Of a stretch of 64,000 nucleotides of DNA, positions 29,968-40,559 are shown piece by piece. This DNA comes from Liolophura sinensis (Eukaryota; Mollusca; Polyplacophora; Chitonida; Chitonidae), in the NCBI RefSeq assembly GCF_032854445.1, contig NC_088297.1, positions 25,369,127 through 25,433,126 on the forward strand. The letters run 5' to 3'. Made by a program: the position numbers and the translations under genes. The notes beneath the pieces are model-generated. The model did no database searches and was not told the DNA's origin. It saw only the letters and a program-made list of their open reading frames with translations. Each line of letters opens with the position of its first letter. Position 1 is the first letter of the stretch.

Positions 29968-30959
29968 GTAAGTACAGCTATATCCTGTCTATATTGTCGA
30001 AAACCGTCATTTTGGCATCTCGGCTGATGGACGAGTTTATATTTACCTAAAGTAGGTCACGGTAGACAGAGTGTAGCAAGGGGTATAACTGAGCGTTGAG
30101 ATTGACAGATCAGGTCACACTGTTCCCTGGAGAAACGGGAACGTTTAGAACTGCCGTACCTATAAAGAAGGAAATACCGTACCTATTTTCTATTTTCTTG
30201 GTTAAATGTATGTATTATGTGTAAATTGTAAACACAAGTATAGATAGGCTGACAGTGAGTGTTGATCAGAGTTAAAAAAATATAATCAGACAGTGTAACA
30301 AGGTTATCTTCATTCTAGTGACACAACGGCCAGCTGATCAAGGCTAGACAATTTAACTGACTCAGTAGTTTAAGTCAGATATTTTACAGTGTAAATGTCT
30401 ATTTGCGTGATAACGTGCATTTCACGTAGCCTACCGTGCACATAGCCATATGATTTCTTACGATTAACACAATTCTCTTCATTTTATACATTATGACAAC
30501 CGTCTTCAACGCCTGTCATAACCAAGTGTCGTATGATCACTGAACGTTCTCCGCACACATAACGGCGAAATGAGCGTTACAGAACTTCACTGACCTGCAA
30601 CCTAAATTTTAAGGAGCGTGTATATGCCACGAGCTGCTAATTTAAGCATTTACATGAAGAGTTAGAATAAAACCTTGAGGCAAATTGCCAAGAGACCGGA
30701 CTTCACTATTTGTCAACTATCACGTTACCTTCGCTGCTTCTGTGCGTTATAGTTGTTTAGATCATTTGTCCTCCAGTATGTCACATGTGGGAATATTCGT
30801 TAGTAACTTGCGAAAGGTTGGTGGTTTAGGCCGAAGACTCCGCTTACCTCTACCCATAAAACTGACCGCTATCGTCAAAGTTTAAAAAAAACTTTGAAAA
30901 ACAGTCAAACAAGTCAAAAAAAAAAAAAGATAATTTCTTTTATTCTTTTTGTTTTTTAG

Positions 30960-32147
30960 ATGAAGATGCCTCGTGTGTGTCGTGTGAAGCAGCTACCAGA
31001 GTCGTTTTTCGAAGCCATCGAAGAAAACGACTCTTCTACAATCTCCAGGTACATATCAGACGGAATCGACCTAAACGGACGAAGGGGCTACCGGACGGAG
31101 TATGGAACGCCTCTGACCGTCGCTGTGGGCGCTCAAAACTTTAACACGGTTGTCAGTTTCATAGCCCAGGGGGCAAAGGTAAATCAACCTGGGACTGTGT
31201 GGGGCGCTATGCCGCTGCACGTGGCAGCAAAACAGGGGAACCTGAACATCGTCAAGCTCCTGATTGACGCAGGCGCAGATGTCAATATGTTAGACCGTAG
31301 CAAATCATCGCCGTTGACTGTCGCGTGTGGTAAAGGAAATCTAGATGTCGCAAAATATTTGCTGTGTAGAGGCGCATGCGTGAATCACCAAGCGGGCTAC
31401 GAGGTTGTTCCACTGGAGGCTAGAAAGCTGCTAGGTACAGAGGATGATCTTACCGAGCAGCAGCGGGAAGACATACTTGATCCCTTTAAAGGAAACACTC
31501 CTCTCACCAAAGCCACGTGGTCCGGAAACATTGATCTAGTCAGAGAGCTCCTACAGAATGGAAGTGATGTCATGGCAGAGACGTATGCTGGGAATACCGC
31601 ATTGCATGTGGCTGCACGAGAAGGACACGTGGACATTTTGCGACTGTTGATTGGTTGCTACGAAACTCTAGACGTCAAAAACGCGAAGGGCGAAATTCCA
31701 TTGTTCATGGCTGTGAGAAAATTCTTTGACTGCCCATCTGGTGGACAGGCGTATGTGCAAATCGTGGAGGAACTTCTTCAGATCGGAAGTAACGTTGCGA
31801 CAAAAACTACATCGGACGAAAACGTTCTGTTTGCGATTCTAACATCAAATTTTAGACGACCTACAAACAGTTGTGAACTGATTAGGTGGAATCTGCTGAT
31901 GAAAGTTTTAGCAGCTACGAGGACTTTGTCCCCAGCGGACCTTCCTAGCGAGACAAAATTGTCTGAACAGTTATTAAGTGCATTTGGCAACCCTTTGCCC
32001 TGGTTGATAGCAATGGCCAAATCGCCAAGATCGTTACAACACCTCTGCCGACTTACAATCTGGGACACACTACCGACAGCGAACTCTGCGCATGTCCGGA
32101 AATTGCCTATTACGGCAACCATGAAGGCATATTTGACATTGAACTAA
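30960..32147 (+). CDS. Ankyrin-repeat SOCS-box protein (ASB-like), single coding exon
   Basis: The 395-residue protein has at least five clear ankyrin repeats. Examples are AMPLHVAAKQGNLNIVKLL (about residues 84-103), SPLTVACGKGNLDVAKYLL (118-136), TPLTKATWSGNIDLVRELL (179-197) and TALHVAAREGHVDILRLLI (212-231), with a degenerate one before and one after. The C-terminus is a SOCS box: SLQHLCRLTI fits the Elongin-C binding BC-box and RKLPIT the Cul5-box region. ASB proteins use the ankyrin stack to hold substrates and the SOCS box to join Elongin B/C and Cullin 5 in an E3 ubiquitin ligase in the cytoplasm. A splice acceptor (TTTTTGTTTTTTAG) ends at 30959, directly before the ATG; methionines at codons 1 and 3 are both possible starts. 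The frame is intact and codon use is unlike the AT-rich flanks. Which ASB paralogue it matches cannot be told by eye. Confidence 0.92.
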   Translation: MKMPRVCRVKQLPESFFEAIEENDSSTISRYISDGIDLNGRRGYRTEYGTPLTVAVGAQNFNTVVSFIAQGAKVNQPGTVWGAMPLHVAAKQGNLNIVKLLIDAGADVNMLDRSKSSPLTVACGKGNLDVAKYLLCRGACVNHQAGYEVVPLEARKLLGTEDDLTEQQREDILDPFKGNTPLTKATWSGNIDLVRELLQNGSDVMAETYAGNTALHVAAREGHVDILRLLIGCYETLDVKNAKGEIPLFMAVRKFFDCPSGGQAYVQIVEELLQIGSNVATKTTSDENVLFAILTSNFRRPTNSCELIRWNLLMKVLAATRTLSPADLPSETKLSEQLLSAFGNPLPWLIAMAKSPRSLQHLCRLTIWDTLPTANSAHVRKLPITATMKAYLTLN

Positions 32148-32185
32148 GTATTCAGTGCTGTTTGGTGATATTTTCATAGTACAGT

Positions 32186-32191
32186 ATTAAA
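32186..32191 (+). terminator. ATTAAA polyadenylation signal of the ASB-like gene
   Basis: The common variant hexamer lies 39 bp after the stop, with a T-rich stretch (TGTTTTTTTTTTATTTGG) about 25 bp further on. Confidence 0.5.
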
Positions 32192-32621
32192 TATATTTGA
32201 AGACACGCAGTCTTTGATGTTTTTTTTTTATTTGGTTAAAAGAAAGCTTATCAGGAAAGATATCTACTGAACATAACAAAATATAGTGAATGGAAATGCG
32301 TGTTTATAATTCAACAACTTCGACATTTCAGTACGCAATGTGGAAATATAGTTTTGTGACACCTGGCCATTGAAATTGTTTATCTCTGTTTCATAAATTC
32401 GCACAGTAGAAAAGGTGTTGTATGAGTGTCCGAGCTGAGTTAGATCAAATGTCTTGATAATCGTTCATTTTTTCATTTCACACAGAGCAGAAATGGACAT
32501 ATTGATCTGAGCTACATTTTATTTTATTGATTGGCGCAGAACATGCTTCGTGTCTTTCCATCATTGTTGAAAACCATTGAATGCTCCTCAGTGCATGAAT
32601 CCGCCCTAGTTTTGTGTTTTA

Positions 32622-32990
32622 CGTTCTTAATTCTTTGTGTTGTGCTTGGTATTGAACGTTGTTTTTGGAAATGGCCTTGTGATTATTGACCCGGAACGTT
32701 CATTTTGACTGATGGCTTTTGTACGAATGTGCGTTTTTACGTCTACATTTGGTGGTTTGTGTTGAACCTTGGCTTAAGAATTGGTGTTGCGATTAATTAC
32801 CCAGAACATCCAATGCGGTTGTCGGCTGGCATTCCAGTCACGGTTTTAAATCTATACCTCGAAACAGACATTCGTATACCAGCCGTCAACCAATAAGAAC
32901 CTTCCGGGTCAATAATCGCAAGGCCAGTTCCCAAGACGAAGTATAACGCAAACCAGCAAAGAATTAAGAAAGTATATAAAGTAGGAAAAT
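32622..32990. mobile_element. Foldback element with three related arms
   Basis: GGCCTTGTGATTATTGACCC (left arm, about 32675) returns inverted at about 32910-32935 (GGGTCAATAATCGCAAGGCC), and a third diverged direct copy sits at 32752-32850 (GGTGTTGCGATTAATTACCC). Outer parts CTTAATTCTTTG and CAAAGAATTAAG also pair. Single arms of the same family occur at 34.0, 36.0 and 54.4 kb. Confidence 0.7.
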
Positions 32991-33141
32991 AGGACGGAAT
33001 CATGCAAAGAGAAGCAGTCATCAGTTTTCAGGGATGTTGGAAAGACGCAAGATATATTCTAGGCGACTGAGTGAAATCAGAATTCAAAACGTGTACCAAG
33101 CAAGAATATGAGTTGTCAATAACAAAATATGTATCCCAGTT

Positions 33142-33245
33142 GCGCTTTGATTGCAACTGTTCATATATCCAACGTGGCGATCTATTTCACCACGATGAAC
33201 ATACAGCCACCTAACCCCCGTTTAAGCGGAATTAGACACAACCAT
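33142..33245 (+). repeat. Dispersed repeat, copy 2 (pair with 25290-25373)
   Basis: Shares GCGCTTTGATTGCAACTGTT and CGTGGCGATCTATTTC with the opposite strand at 25.3 kb. Class unknown. Confidence 0.55.
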
Positions 33246-33324
33246 GAAGCAGAACGCCAGATTCTGGACGATCTGTCCATATTTATTTACAAGAGAATTC
33301 TACTCATTGTAAAACTTAAGAAAC

Positions 33325-33716
33325 TTGGAGTGAGTGCTTGGGGTTTGGCCTCGTAAACTTGTTTCAGTCATATGACGACGAGGAGTCATTATAGCGTATG
33401 TAAATTGCCTTCTTCTTGTAGGACGGATTTCCACCGCCCTTCTATTTAGCGCTGTTTCACTGAGACGACTTGCCAGAGGCAAGTAAGAGGCCCGCCCGCT
33501 CGAGCCATTATACTGATACGGGTGAATCAGTCGTGGCACTAAATGCTAATCAGTAACACTGTTGTACTATCCCATTAATGCTAAACGACAAGCGAGAAAG
33601 TTACAACTTCTTTTAAAGTCTTAGGTGTGACCCGACCCAGGATTGACCAGGATTGACCCTGGATCTACTGCACTCCGAAGAGGACGCTCTAACAACTGAG
33701 CTATCGGGGCCAGTCC
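33325..33716 (-). mobile_element. SINE family B, full-length copy
   Basis: The reverse strand begins with a well-kept tRNA-like head, GGCCCCGATAGCTCAGTTGT then TAGAGCGTCCTC, with B-box-like GGGTCAATCCTGG. The body contains CAGTCATATGACGACGAGGA on the plus strand, shared with 7870-8205. The 3' tail is AAACCCCAAGCACTCACTCC. Confidence 0.85.
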
Positions 33717-34021
33717 AAGAAAAGCGAGATATGTATACGCCATATGCAGGGCCCTTCCGTATATTGCTGCCCAAGTACAGGGATAATTTATAGTGTCAAA
33801 ATTGAAACTGTCCCTCTTGTCGTAAAGTCAACAAGAGAAGAAACCGTTTGGTCCTGATACAAATGTATCCTGATAAGATGTACCATCTGGAGAGTCTGTG
33901 CTTTCTTTTAAATCCAGCGAAAGTGGGTAAATATCTTTCACAGCCTTTTGTGTTCCTGGATTGTTTAAAGCTAGAAGATCATCAACATATCGTTTAGGGA
34001 ATGAGAAAGATCAGGTCTGGT

Positions 34022-34090
34022 GAGGATTAGGGAATTTGTGTTGAACGTTGGTTTAGGAACTCGGAATTCTTGATCTGGAACGTTCATTTA
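34022..34090 (+). repeat. Foldback-family arm remnant
   Basis: TTTGTGTTGAACGTTGGTTT, then GAACGTTCATTT, matches the left arm of 32622-32990. Confidence 0.5.
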
Positions 34091-34099
34091 GATGAAGAC

Positions 34100-34450
34100 C
34101 TAGCCATTCTAGGAGATTTGAGGTATGACTGAAATGGCGTACAGCCCTTGTCACTCTACGAGACGTCGAGGTATGACTGCAGTACTGCTGAAATGGCGTA
34201 CAACCTTAATCACTGCAGGAGACGTTGACGTATGGCTGAAATGGCGTAAAGCCAATACTTTAGGAATATTTCCAGAAATGGCGTAAAGATATAGTCATTC
34301 TAGGAGACGTTTAAGTATGGCTGAAATAATGTTTAAATGGCGTAAAGATCTAATCATTCTAGGAAACGTTAAGACATGGCAGAAATACTGTTGAAATGGA
34401 GTAAAACCTAAATTATACTAGATGACGAAACAGCATGACCGAAACACTAC
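34100..34450. repeat. Diverged minisatellite of about 65-bp units
   Basis: Loose repeats of GCTGAAATGGCGTAAAG and ATTCTAGGAGACGTT with irregular spacing. Confidence 0.7.
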
Positions 34451-34608
34451 ATTATATTGTATAATATCAAACATGTAGCGAGTAAAACTTGTGCACCGAC
34501 TACACAAATGACCACCAATAACCGGTGAAATACGGTCTCACATTTACACAGGGTTTTATTGTTCGTATAAATGCTTACATAGCAGTAACATAAACAACCA
34601 ATAGTTTC

Positions 34609-34722
34609 TTTCCGGTTTCCCCCGGATATTGCCCGAATTCACCAACCATAATGCTGTCCGCCGTCTTGTAAGCCAAGTGTTCTCGACTCCGGCGTAAAAC
34701 ACCAATCAAATAAAAATAAACG
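34609..34722 (+). mobile_element. SINE family A, 5'-truncated forward copy
   Basis: Starts in the body (CCGGTTTCCCCCGGATATTG), contains ACCATAATGCTGTCCGCCG and ends GCGTAAAACACCAATCAAAT plus A-rich tail. The tRNA-like head is absent. Confidence 0.85.
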
Positions 34723-34744
34723 ACCCATTGCACAATGGCTTTAG

Positions 34745-34907
34745 CAGAACTATTTATTTATTTATTTCATTGGTGTTTTACGCAGTACTCAAGAATATTT
34801 CACTTATACCACGGGGGCCAGCATTATGGTGGAAGGAAACCGGGCCGTGTCCGAGGGAAACCCACGACCTTCCGCAGGTTGCTGGAAGACCTTCCCACGT
34901 ACGTTAG
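34745..34907 (-). mobile_element. SINE family A, truncated reverse copy
   Basis: Begins with tail ATTTATTTATTTATTTCATT, then CAGCATTATGGTGGAAGGAA and ACCTTCCGCAGGTTGCTGGA. Tail to tail with the preceding copy, 25 bp apart. Confidence 0.85.
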
Positions 34908-35507
34908 CAGAACTAGATGAAGAAATGCATTGAAGTTAGTAGTAATTCATTAGACTCGAATTACTCAAACTGCTGTACTGTCATCACATTAAAGAAAGTA
35001 AAGATAAATACATCAGTGAGGGACCAGGCCTCGAGGGTGTTTAGTCCACCAGTACAATTTAGTTTTACGCAAATATACACTGCAGAAAAGCTTTGGTCTT
35101 TAAAAACTTGACAACAGAAATTATCCATTAAATTTCCAGTTAGAGCCGTTTTTGTCAACTGGCCAAAACTAGCGCATACCGCTGTATCATATCGCTGTCT
35201 GGTCACGCACAACCAGTGAAGGGCGTGGCCACATTCGTTGTTTTCTATACATACATTTAAAGAGTGATGGATTTGCTTCATTTACATGGTGATTAATGAT
35301 GTACTATTAATAATTACAACGTATATAACCTAGATTGTTTCCAGTTTGAACCGGTACAATCCACTTGTTTAGGTGGAGAAAAAAATGTTTTAAGTATGCA
35401 TGGTGGGTATTTGGGACCACCTCTTGTCTTTACGTAATTATAATGGCAAGTTGTAAAATAAATGTTATAATGAAATATGTTCAACATTTATAATGTAGAA
35501 GACAACA

Positions 35508-35600
35508 CTTAAAAGTGTTAATGTGACATTTTATAAAGTGTTAATGTGACATTTTATAAAATGTTAATGTGACATTTCATAAAGTGTTAAATTTATACCA
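35508..35600. repeat. 25-bp tandem repeat, about 3.5 copies
   Basis: AGTGTTAATGTGACATTTTA repeats with TAA spacers. Confidence 0.85.
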
Positions 35601-35964
35601 CTTCAAAAAGTGCTATTCTAATATCATAAATGCGTTCTTTCCTCTGGCTTTTCCAAAATACTAGTTTAGGATTAAACATTGTTACGATTTGTACACAACA
35701 TTTCGGTGTTAATGTTTCGGCCGAAACGTAATTATCCAACCAATCCTGTGAACAAGTAATGCGACGGATTTCTCCACGAAGGCTAAAACCTCAGAAACCT
35801 CAAAATTTATCGTTTTAACATTGCACGTGTTAACTTTTCATTGTATATTTTTTCTAAAATGATAAAACAAAGACTTGCATCACATTTCCAAAAGCTGGCT
35901 TAGTGGAATAGGCATCTGATCAATTCACAGTTCCACTTTACATCTATATTTATTTACATATTTT

Positions 35965-36085
35965 CTTAGTTGTTTCATGGTTTGTGTTAAACATCGTTTT
36001 GTGAATTAGTCTAGAGACCGTAGGCCTGGAACTTCCTTCTTCGTTGACAGCTGGTTTACGAATGTCTGTTTTGACGCATGGACTG
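35965..36085 (+). repeat. Foldback-family arm remnant
   Basis: TTTGTGTTAAACATCGTTTT and TTTACGAATGTCTGTTTTG match the 32622-32990 family. Confidence 0.5.
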
Positions 36086-36528
36086 TTCACTTTAACAGAC
36101 AAGGCATAACACCAGAAAAACAGTGATAGTTTCCGGTAAGTTTACCAGAAAAGGTTGAAATGTGACCACTTGACGTATTTGTTATAGCCATTAACTTGCT
36201 TCTCACGATGCAAACTTTCAGGTAGCAACTTCAACCAGTCCTGACAACTGCAGACCAAAGAGTAAACCGGAATAGGTACGTCAAGTCACGAATCACCAGG
36301 CCTGCGCAGTTTACAAACAATAAAATATATAGCATTCAGATATAAGAAAACACACAGACAACGTGAGGAAGGTTAAACCTTTAAACAATAAGGAGTGATC
36401 ACTTCTTACGTCTGGTAAATAGACATTATTACACAATAGCGAAATTGTATTTCTATCTCAAATTTCAACACCTACGGATCCGTTGAAAAGGCGGATAAAT
36501 AAATGAGTGTCGTTCTCTATTTTTTCAG

Positions 36529-39500
36529 CGGCAGCGAAATAGTGAGAATTCTTCAGTACAGGTGGTCATGACAGAGAACCCTATAGTACAGGTGGTCATG
36601 ACAGAAAATCCTATAGTACAGGTGGTCATTACAGAGAATCCTATAGTACAGGTGGCCATCACAGAGAATCCTATAGTAGAGGTGGCCATGACAGAGAATC
36701 CTATAGTACAGGTGGTCATGACAGAGAATCCTATAGTACAGGTGGTCATGAAAGAGAACCCTATAGTACAGGTGATCATGAAAGAGAATCCTATAGTACA
36801 GGTGGCCATGACAGAGAACCCTATAGTACAGGTGGCCATGACAGAGAATCCTATAGCACAGGTGGCCATGACAGAGAATCCTATAATACAGGTGGCCATG
36901 ACAGAGAATCCTATAACACAGGTGGCCATGAAAGAGAATCCTATAATACAGGTGGTCATGACAGAGAATCCTACAGCACAGGTGGTCATGACAGAGAACC
37001 CTATAATACAGGTGGTTATGACGGAGAATCCTATAATACAGGTGGCCATGACAGAGAATCCTATAGCACAGGTGGCCATGAAAGAGAATCCTATAATACA
37101 GGTGGTCATGACAGAGAATCCTATAGCACAGGTGGTCATGACAGAGAACCCTATAATACAGGTGGTTATGACGGAGAATCCTATAATACAGGGGGTCATG
37201 ACAGAGAATTCTATAGTACAGGTGGCCATTACAGAGAATCCTATAGTACAGGTGGCCATGACAGAGAATCCTATAGTACAGATGGCCATGAAAGAGAACC
37301 CTATTGTCCAGGTGGTTATGACGGAGAATCCTATAATACAGGTGGTCATGACAGAGAATCCTATAGTACAGGTGGTCATGAAAGAGAACCTTATTGTTCA
37401 GGAGATCACGATGGAAAATCCTGTAGTACAGGTGGCCATGACAGAGAATCCTATAGCACAGGTGGCCATGAAAGAGAACCCTATTGTTCAGGTGGTCATG
37501 ATGGAAAATCCTATAATACAGGTGGTCATGACAGAGAATCCTATAGCACAGGTGGTCATGACAGAGAATCCTATAGTACATGTGGCGATGACAGAGAATA
37601 ATATAGCACAGGTGGCCATGACAGAGAATCCTACAGTACAGGTGGTCATGACAGAGAATCCTACAGTACAGGTGGTTATGACGGAGAATCCTATAATACA
37701 GGTGGTCATGACAGAGAATCCTATAGCACAGGTGGCCATGACAGAGAATCCTATAATACAGGTGGCCATGACAGAGAATCCTATAGCACAGGTGGCCATG
37801 AAAGAGAATCCTATAATACAGGTGGTCATGACAGAGAATCCTATAGCACAGGTGGTCATGACAGAGAACCCTATGATACAGGTGGTTATGACGGAGAATC
37901 CTATAATACAGGGGGTCATGACAGAGAATCCTATAGTACAGGTGGTCATGACAGAGAACCCTATAGTACAGGTGGCGATGACAGAAAATCCTATAGCACA
38001 GGTGGCCATGACAGAGAATCTTATAGTACAGGTGGTCATGACAGAGAATCCTATAATACAGGTGGTCATGACAGAGAACCCTATAATACAGGTGGCCATG
38101 ACAGAGAATCCTATAGTACTGGTGGCCATGACAGAGAATCTTATAGTACAGGTGGTCATGACAGAGAATCCTATAATACAGGTGGTCATGACAGAGAACC
38201 CTATAATACAGGTGGCCATGACAGAGAATCCTATAGTACTGGTGGCCATGACAGAGAATCCTATAGTACAGGTGGCCATGACAGAGAACCCTATAGTACA
38301 GGTGGTCATGACAGAAAATCCTATAGTACAGGTGGTCATTACAGAGAATCCTATAGTACAGGTGGCCATGACAGAGAATCCATTAGTAGAGGTGGCCATG
38401 ACAGAGAATCCTATAATACAGGTGGTCATGACAGAGAATCCTATAGTACAGGTGGTCATGAAAGAGAACCCTATAGTACAGGTGATCATGACAGAAAATC
38501 CTATAGTACAGGTGGCCATGACAGAGAACCCTATAGTACAGGTGGCCATGACAGAGAATCCTATAGCACAGATGGCCATGACAGAGAATCCTATAGTACA
38601 GGTGGCCATGACAGAGAATCCTATAGCACAGGTGGCCATGAAAGAGAATCCTATAATACAGGTGGTCATGACAGAGAATCCTATAATACAGGTGATCATG
38701 ACAGAGAACCCTATAGTACAGGTGGTTATGACGGAGAATCCTATAATACAGGGGGTCATGACAGAGAATCCTATAGTACAGGTGGTCATGACAGAGAATC
38801 CTATAATACAGGTGGCGATGACAGAGAATCCTATAGCACAGGTGGCCATGACAGAGAATCCTATAGTACAGGTGGTCATGACAGAGAATCCTATAATACA
38901 GGTGGTCATGACAGAGAACCCTATAATACAGGTGGCCATGACAGAGAATCCTATAGTACTGGTGGCCATGACAGAGAATCCTATAGTACAGGTGGTCATG
39001 ACAGAGAATCCTATAGTACAGGTGGCGATGACAGAGAATCCTATAGTACAGGTGGCCATGACAGAGAATCTTATAGTACAGGTGGTCATGACAGAGAATC
39101 CTATAATACAGGTGGTCATGACAGAGAACCCTATAATACAGGTGGCCATGACAGAGAATCCTATAGTACTGGTGGCCATGACAGAGAATCCTATAGTACA
39201 GGTGGTCATGACAGAGAATCCTATAGTACAGGTGGCGATGACAGAGAATCCTATAGTACAGGTGGCCATGACAGAGAATCTTATAGTACAGGTGGTCATG
39301 ACAGAGAATCCTATAATACAGGTGGTCATGACAGAGAACCCTATAATACAGGTGGCCATGACAGAGAATCCTATAGTACTGCTGGCCATGAAAGAGAATC
39401 CTATAGTACAGGTGGCCATGACAGAGAATCCTATAGTACAGGTGGTCATGACGGAGAATCCTACAGTACAGGTGGTTATGACGGAGAATCCTATAATACA

Positions 39501-40557
39501 GGTGGTCATGACAGAGAATCATATAGTACAGGTGGCCATGACAGAGAATCCTATAGCACAGGTGGCCATGACAGAAAATCCTATAGTACAGGTGGTGATG
39601 ACAGAGAACCCTATAATACAGGTGGTCATGAAAGAGAATCATATAGTACAAGTGGCCATTACAGAGAATCCTATAGTACAGGTGGCCATGACAGAGAATC
39701 CTATAGTACAGATGGCCATGAAAGAGAACCCTATTGTTCAGGTGGTTATGACGGAGAATCCTATAATACAGGCGGTCATGACAGAGAATCCTATAGTACA
39801 GGTGGTCATGAAAGAGAACCTTATTGTTCAGGAGATCACGATGGAAAATCCTGTAGTACAGGTGGCCATGACAGAGAATCCTATAGCACAGGTGGCCATG
39901 AAAGAGAACCCTATTGTTCAGGTGGTCATGATCGAAAATCCTATAATACAGGTGGTCATGACAGAGAATCCTATAGCACAGGTGGTCATGACAGAGAATC
40001 CTATAGTACATGTGGCGATGACAGAGAATAATATAGCACAGGTGGCCATGACAGAGAATCCTACAGTACAGGTGGTCATGACAGAGAATCCTACAGTACA
40101 GGTGGTTATGACGGAGAATCCTATAATACAGGTGGTCATGACAGAGAATCCTATAGTACAGGTGGCCATGAAAGAGAACCCTATTGTTCAGGAGGTCACG
40201 ATGGAAAATCCTGTAGTACAGGTGGCCATGACAGAGAATCCTATAGCACAGGTGGCCATGAAAGAGAACCCTATTGTTCAGGTGGTCATGATGGAAAATC
40301 CTATAATACAGGTGGTCATGACAGAGAATCCTATAGTACAGGTGGTCATGAAAGAGAATCCTATAGCACAGGTGGTCATGACAGAGAACCCTATAATACA
40401 GGTGGTCATGACTGAGAATCCTATAGTACAGGTGGTCATGACAGAGAATCCTATAGTACAGGTGGTCATGAAAGTGAATGCAAACAAATGCATAAAAGAT
40501 CACAGGAGCCATTTAAACATGACAAATTTTTTAATGCAAACATTCCAAATAATATAA
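36529..40557 (+). CDS. Candidate repeat-protein exon: 1342 codons over a 30-bp array
   Basis: A polypyrimidine acceptor (TTCTCTATTTTTTCAG, 36513-36528) is followed in phase 0 by RQRNSENSSVQVVMTENPIV and then about 131 copies of a ten-residue unit, consensus MTENPIVQVV. A unique tail, MKVNANKCIKDHRSHLNMTN, follows before the stop at 40555. No in-frame ATG joins the frame upstream of the acceptor (TAA at 36496), so an upstream exon would be needed; none was found. The repeat alternates small hydrophobics (V, I, A) with TENP turns, compatible with short beta strands. Variation includes many silent third-base changes (GTC/GTT, ACA/ACG, AAT/AAC, ATA/ATT) and conservative V/I/A swaps, but also T/K. 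Against coding: a 30-bp unit keeps two minus frames open as well. Expression is unproven. Confidence 0.38.
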   Translation, partial: RQRNSENSSVQVVMTENPIVQVVMTENPIVQVVITENPIVQVAITENPIVEVAMTENPIVQVVMTENPIVQVVMKENPIVQVIMKENPIVQVAMTENPIVQVAMTENPIAQVAMTENPIIQVAMTENPITQVAMKENPIIQVVMTENPTAQVVMTENPIIQVVMTENPIIQVAMTENPIAQVAMKENPIIQVVMTENPIAQVVMTENPIIQVVMTENPIIQGVMTENSIVQVAITENPIVQVAMTENPIVQMAMKENPIVQVVMTENPIIQVVMTENPIVQVVMKENLIVQEITMENPVVQVAMTENPIAQVAMKENPIVQVVMMENPIIQVVMTENPIAQVVMTENPIVHVAMTENNIAQVAMTENPTVQVVMTENPTVQVVMTENPIIQVVMTENPIAQVAMTENPIIQVAMTENPIAQVAMKENPIIQVVMTENPIAQVVMTENPMIQVVMTENPIIQGVMTENPIVQVVMTENPIVQVAMTENPIAQVAMTENLIVQVVMTENPIIQVVMTENPIIQVAMTENPIVLVAMTENLIVQVVMTENPIIQVVMTENPIIQVAMTENPIVLVAMTENPIVQVAMTENPIVQVVMTENPIVQVVITENPIVQVAMTENPLVEVAMTENPIIQVVMTENPIVQVVMKENPIVQVIMTENPIVQVAMTENPIVQVAMTENPIAQMAMTENPIVQVAMTENPIAQVAMKENPIIQVVMTENPIIQVIMTENPIVQVVMTENPIIQGVMTENPIVQVVMTENPIIQVAMTENPIAQVAMTENPIVQVVMTENPIIQVVMTENPIIQVAMTENPIVLVAMTENPIVQVVMTENPIVQVAMTENPIVQVAMTENLIVQVVMTENPIIQVVMTENPIIQVAMTENPIVLVAMTENPIVQVVMTENPIVQVAMTENPIVQVAMTENLIVQVVMTENPIIQVVMTENPIIQVAMTENPIVLLAMKENPIVQVAMTENPIVQVVMTENPTVQVVMTENPIIQVVMTENHIVQVAMTENPIAQVAMTENPIVQVVMTENPIIQVVMKENHIVQVAITENPIVQVAMTENPIVQMAMKENPIVQVVMTENPIIQAVMTENPIVQVVMKENLIVQEITMENPVVQVAMTENPIAQVAMKENPIVQVVMIENPIIQVVMTENPIAQVVMTENPIVHVAMTENNIAQVAMTENPTVQVVMTENPTVQVVMTENPIIQVVMTENPIVQVAMKENPIVQEVTMENPVVQVAMTENPIAQVAMKENPIVQVVMMENPIIQVVMTENPIVQVVMKENPIAQVVMTENPIIQVVMTENPIVQVVMTENPIVQVVMKVNANKCIKDHRSHLNMTNFLMQTFQII
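36540..40475. repeat. 30-bp minisatellite, about 131 units without length change
   Basis: Consensus ATGACAGAGAATCCTATAGT then ACAGGTGGTC. Phase is constant across the whole 3.9 kb: no unit gains or loses a base. Higher-order copies exist: the block beginning AAAGAGAACCTTATTGTTCA at 37381 recurs at 39811, 2430 bp (81 units) later, and a third, slightly changed, at 40171. Confidence 0.97.
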
Positions 40558-40559
40558 TT

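Noticed and set aside
33640-33716. Stand-alone tRNA gene
   Set aside because: The tRNA-like sequence is the head of a SINE; it lacks a full cloverleaf and continues into the SINE body.
36525-40512. Minus-strand frames of 284, 342, 673 and 709 codons over the 30-bp array
   Set aside because: By-products of a 30-bp unit; no minus-strand acceptor or start context comparable to the plus-strand one.
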